5,514 nucleotides of DNA, from positions 1 to 5,514 of the forward strand of contig CAMWLX010000249.1 of the NCBI GenBank assembly GCA_947175225.1. The letters run 5' to 3'. A model generated the notes under the pieces. The model made no database searches. It saw only the letters and a list, made by a program, of their open reading frames with translations, and had not been told where the DNA came from. The translations under genes were made by a program, and so were the position numbers. The stretch is from an uncultured Porphyromonadaceae bacterium. GTDB lineage: Bacteria > Bacteroidota > Bacteroidia > Bacteroidales > Muribaculaceae. Shown piece by piece: positions 5,243 through 5,514 of this stretch (position 1 is the first letter of the stretch; every line of letters begins with the position of its first letter).

Positions 5243-5514
5243 AGACCGTCACTCAGAAGCCCGGTCGGGGTCTGAGGGAGGGTAGGCAGACATTTTGACA
5301 AGCGTTTATCTGCGCTGATTCTTGACGTTCTGAAATTCTCGCAAAATTTCGATCAATAGTCAAGGATTGAGCAACGGTAGATGCCCGTGGTTATGTAATA
5401 ATATTGCATTCGGCTCTGTATCTCGCGAGAGATATGGCCGAATATATCATTACATATACTTGCGTAGGCTTCTGCGTTGCCGTCCGACTATTGATGGGCA
5501 ATGCGAGAAGCCTC
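5243..5514 (+). ncRNA. Highly structured non-coding RNA candidate with predicted pseudoknot (may run past edge)
   Basis: No open frame of note follows the promoter, but paired segments run almost continuously. CAGACC (5242-5247) pairs with GGTCTG (5269-5274). GCAGA (5286-5290) pairs with TCTGC (5309-5313). GATTCTTGAC (5317-5326) pairs with GTCAAGGATT (5359-5368), enclosing GAAATT/AATTTC (5332-5337/5345-5350). ACGG/CCGT pair at 5374-5388. A long hairpin at 5392-5456 has stems TATGTAAT/ATTACATA, ATAT/ATAT, ATTCGG/CCGAAT and TATCTC/GAGATA capped by GCGA. The terminal 16-bp hairpin (5466-5481 with 5497-5513, one bulged G) has GACTATTGAT in its loop (5486-5495), a perfect complement of ATCAATAGTC (5352-5361). 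The terminal hairpin may be a terminator whose T-tract lies beyond the window. It lacks tmRNA, RNase P and SRP RNA hallmarks that I know. A retron-type RNA, a prophage-borne ornate RNA, or the leader of a downstream gene remain possible. Confidence 0.6.

Noticed and set aside
5243..5514. tmRNA, RNase P RNA or SRP RNA
   Set aside because: There is no tRNA-Ala-like end, no RNase P conserved cores and no SRP Alu/S-domain signature that I can find.
1..5514. Insertion sequence or attachment site duplicates
   Set aside because: No transposase or integrase frame, no tRNA gene, and no matching direct repeat flanking the module could be found.

Overview
The window looks like a piece of a Bacteroidales chromosome, probably from a gut lineage such as Muribaculaceae. 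The support is a Bacteroidetes-type SufB, start codons preceded by A/T-rich sequence rather than Shine-Dalgarno motifs, two copies of the Bacteroidetes -7 promoter element TAnnTTTG (both TAATTTTG), and A/T-rich short tandem repeats between genes. The family-level placement is an inference.

Left part (1-1875). A complete sufB, an Fe-S cluster scaffold gene, is read leftward with ATG at 1511. A 14-bp tandem repeat lies just beyond its stop. A perfect 10-bp inverted repeat (1524-1546) sits 12 bp upstream of its ATG. The divergent intergenic region then holds a G-rich TTAAGGG array, an AT-rich direct repeat, a rightward hairpin-T8 terminator, and a TAATTTTG promoter element.

Middle part (1876-4838). 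Four genes on the + strand form what looks like a phage head module: a 135-aa acidic protein (possible scaffold), a 482-aa HK97-like major capsid protein candidate with an added C-terminal domain, a 145-aa two-domain head-associated protein, and a 191-aa protein possibly at the head-tail interface. Spacing is 24 nt, then 72 nt containing a strong hairpin, then a 4-nt ATGA overlap. No terminase, portal, protease, tail or integrase gene is visible, so this is either part of a larger prophage or an isolated, possibly domesticated, cassette beside a housekeeping gene.

Right part (4839-5514). I see no convincing protein gene. The region holds a tandem hairpin ending in a strong intrinsic terminator (4973-5039) and a 9-bp inverted repeat (5112-5161). 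It then holds a near-consensus promoter (TTG-N20-TAATTTTG, 5206-5236) followed by about 270 nt of highly structured, apparently non-coding sequence. The structured stretch has several stems, a long hairpin capped by a GCGA tetraloop, and a 16-bp terminal hairpin whose loop carries a perfect 10-nt complement to an upstream segment, predicting a pseudoknot. I do not recognise this RNA as a known class. It is the best candidate here for something undescribed, and it may continue past the window edge.
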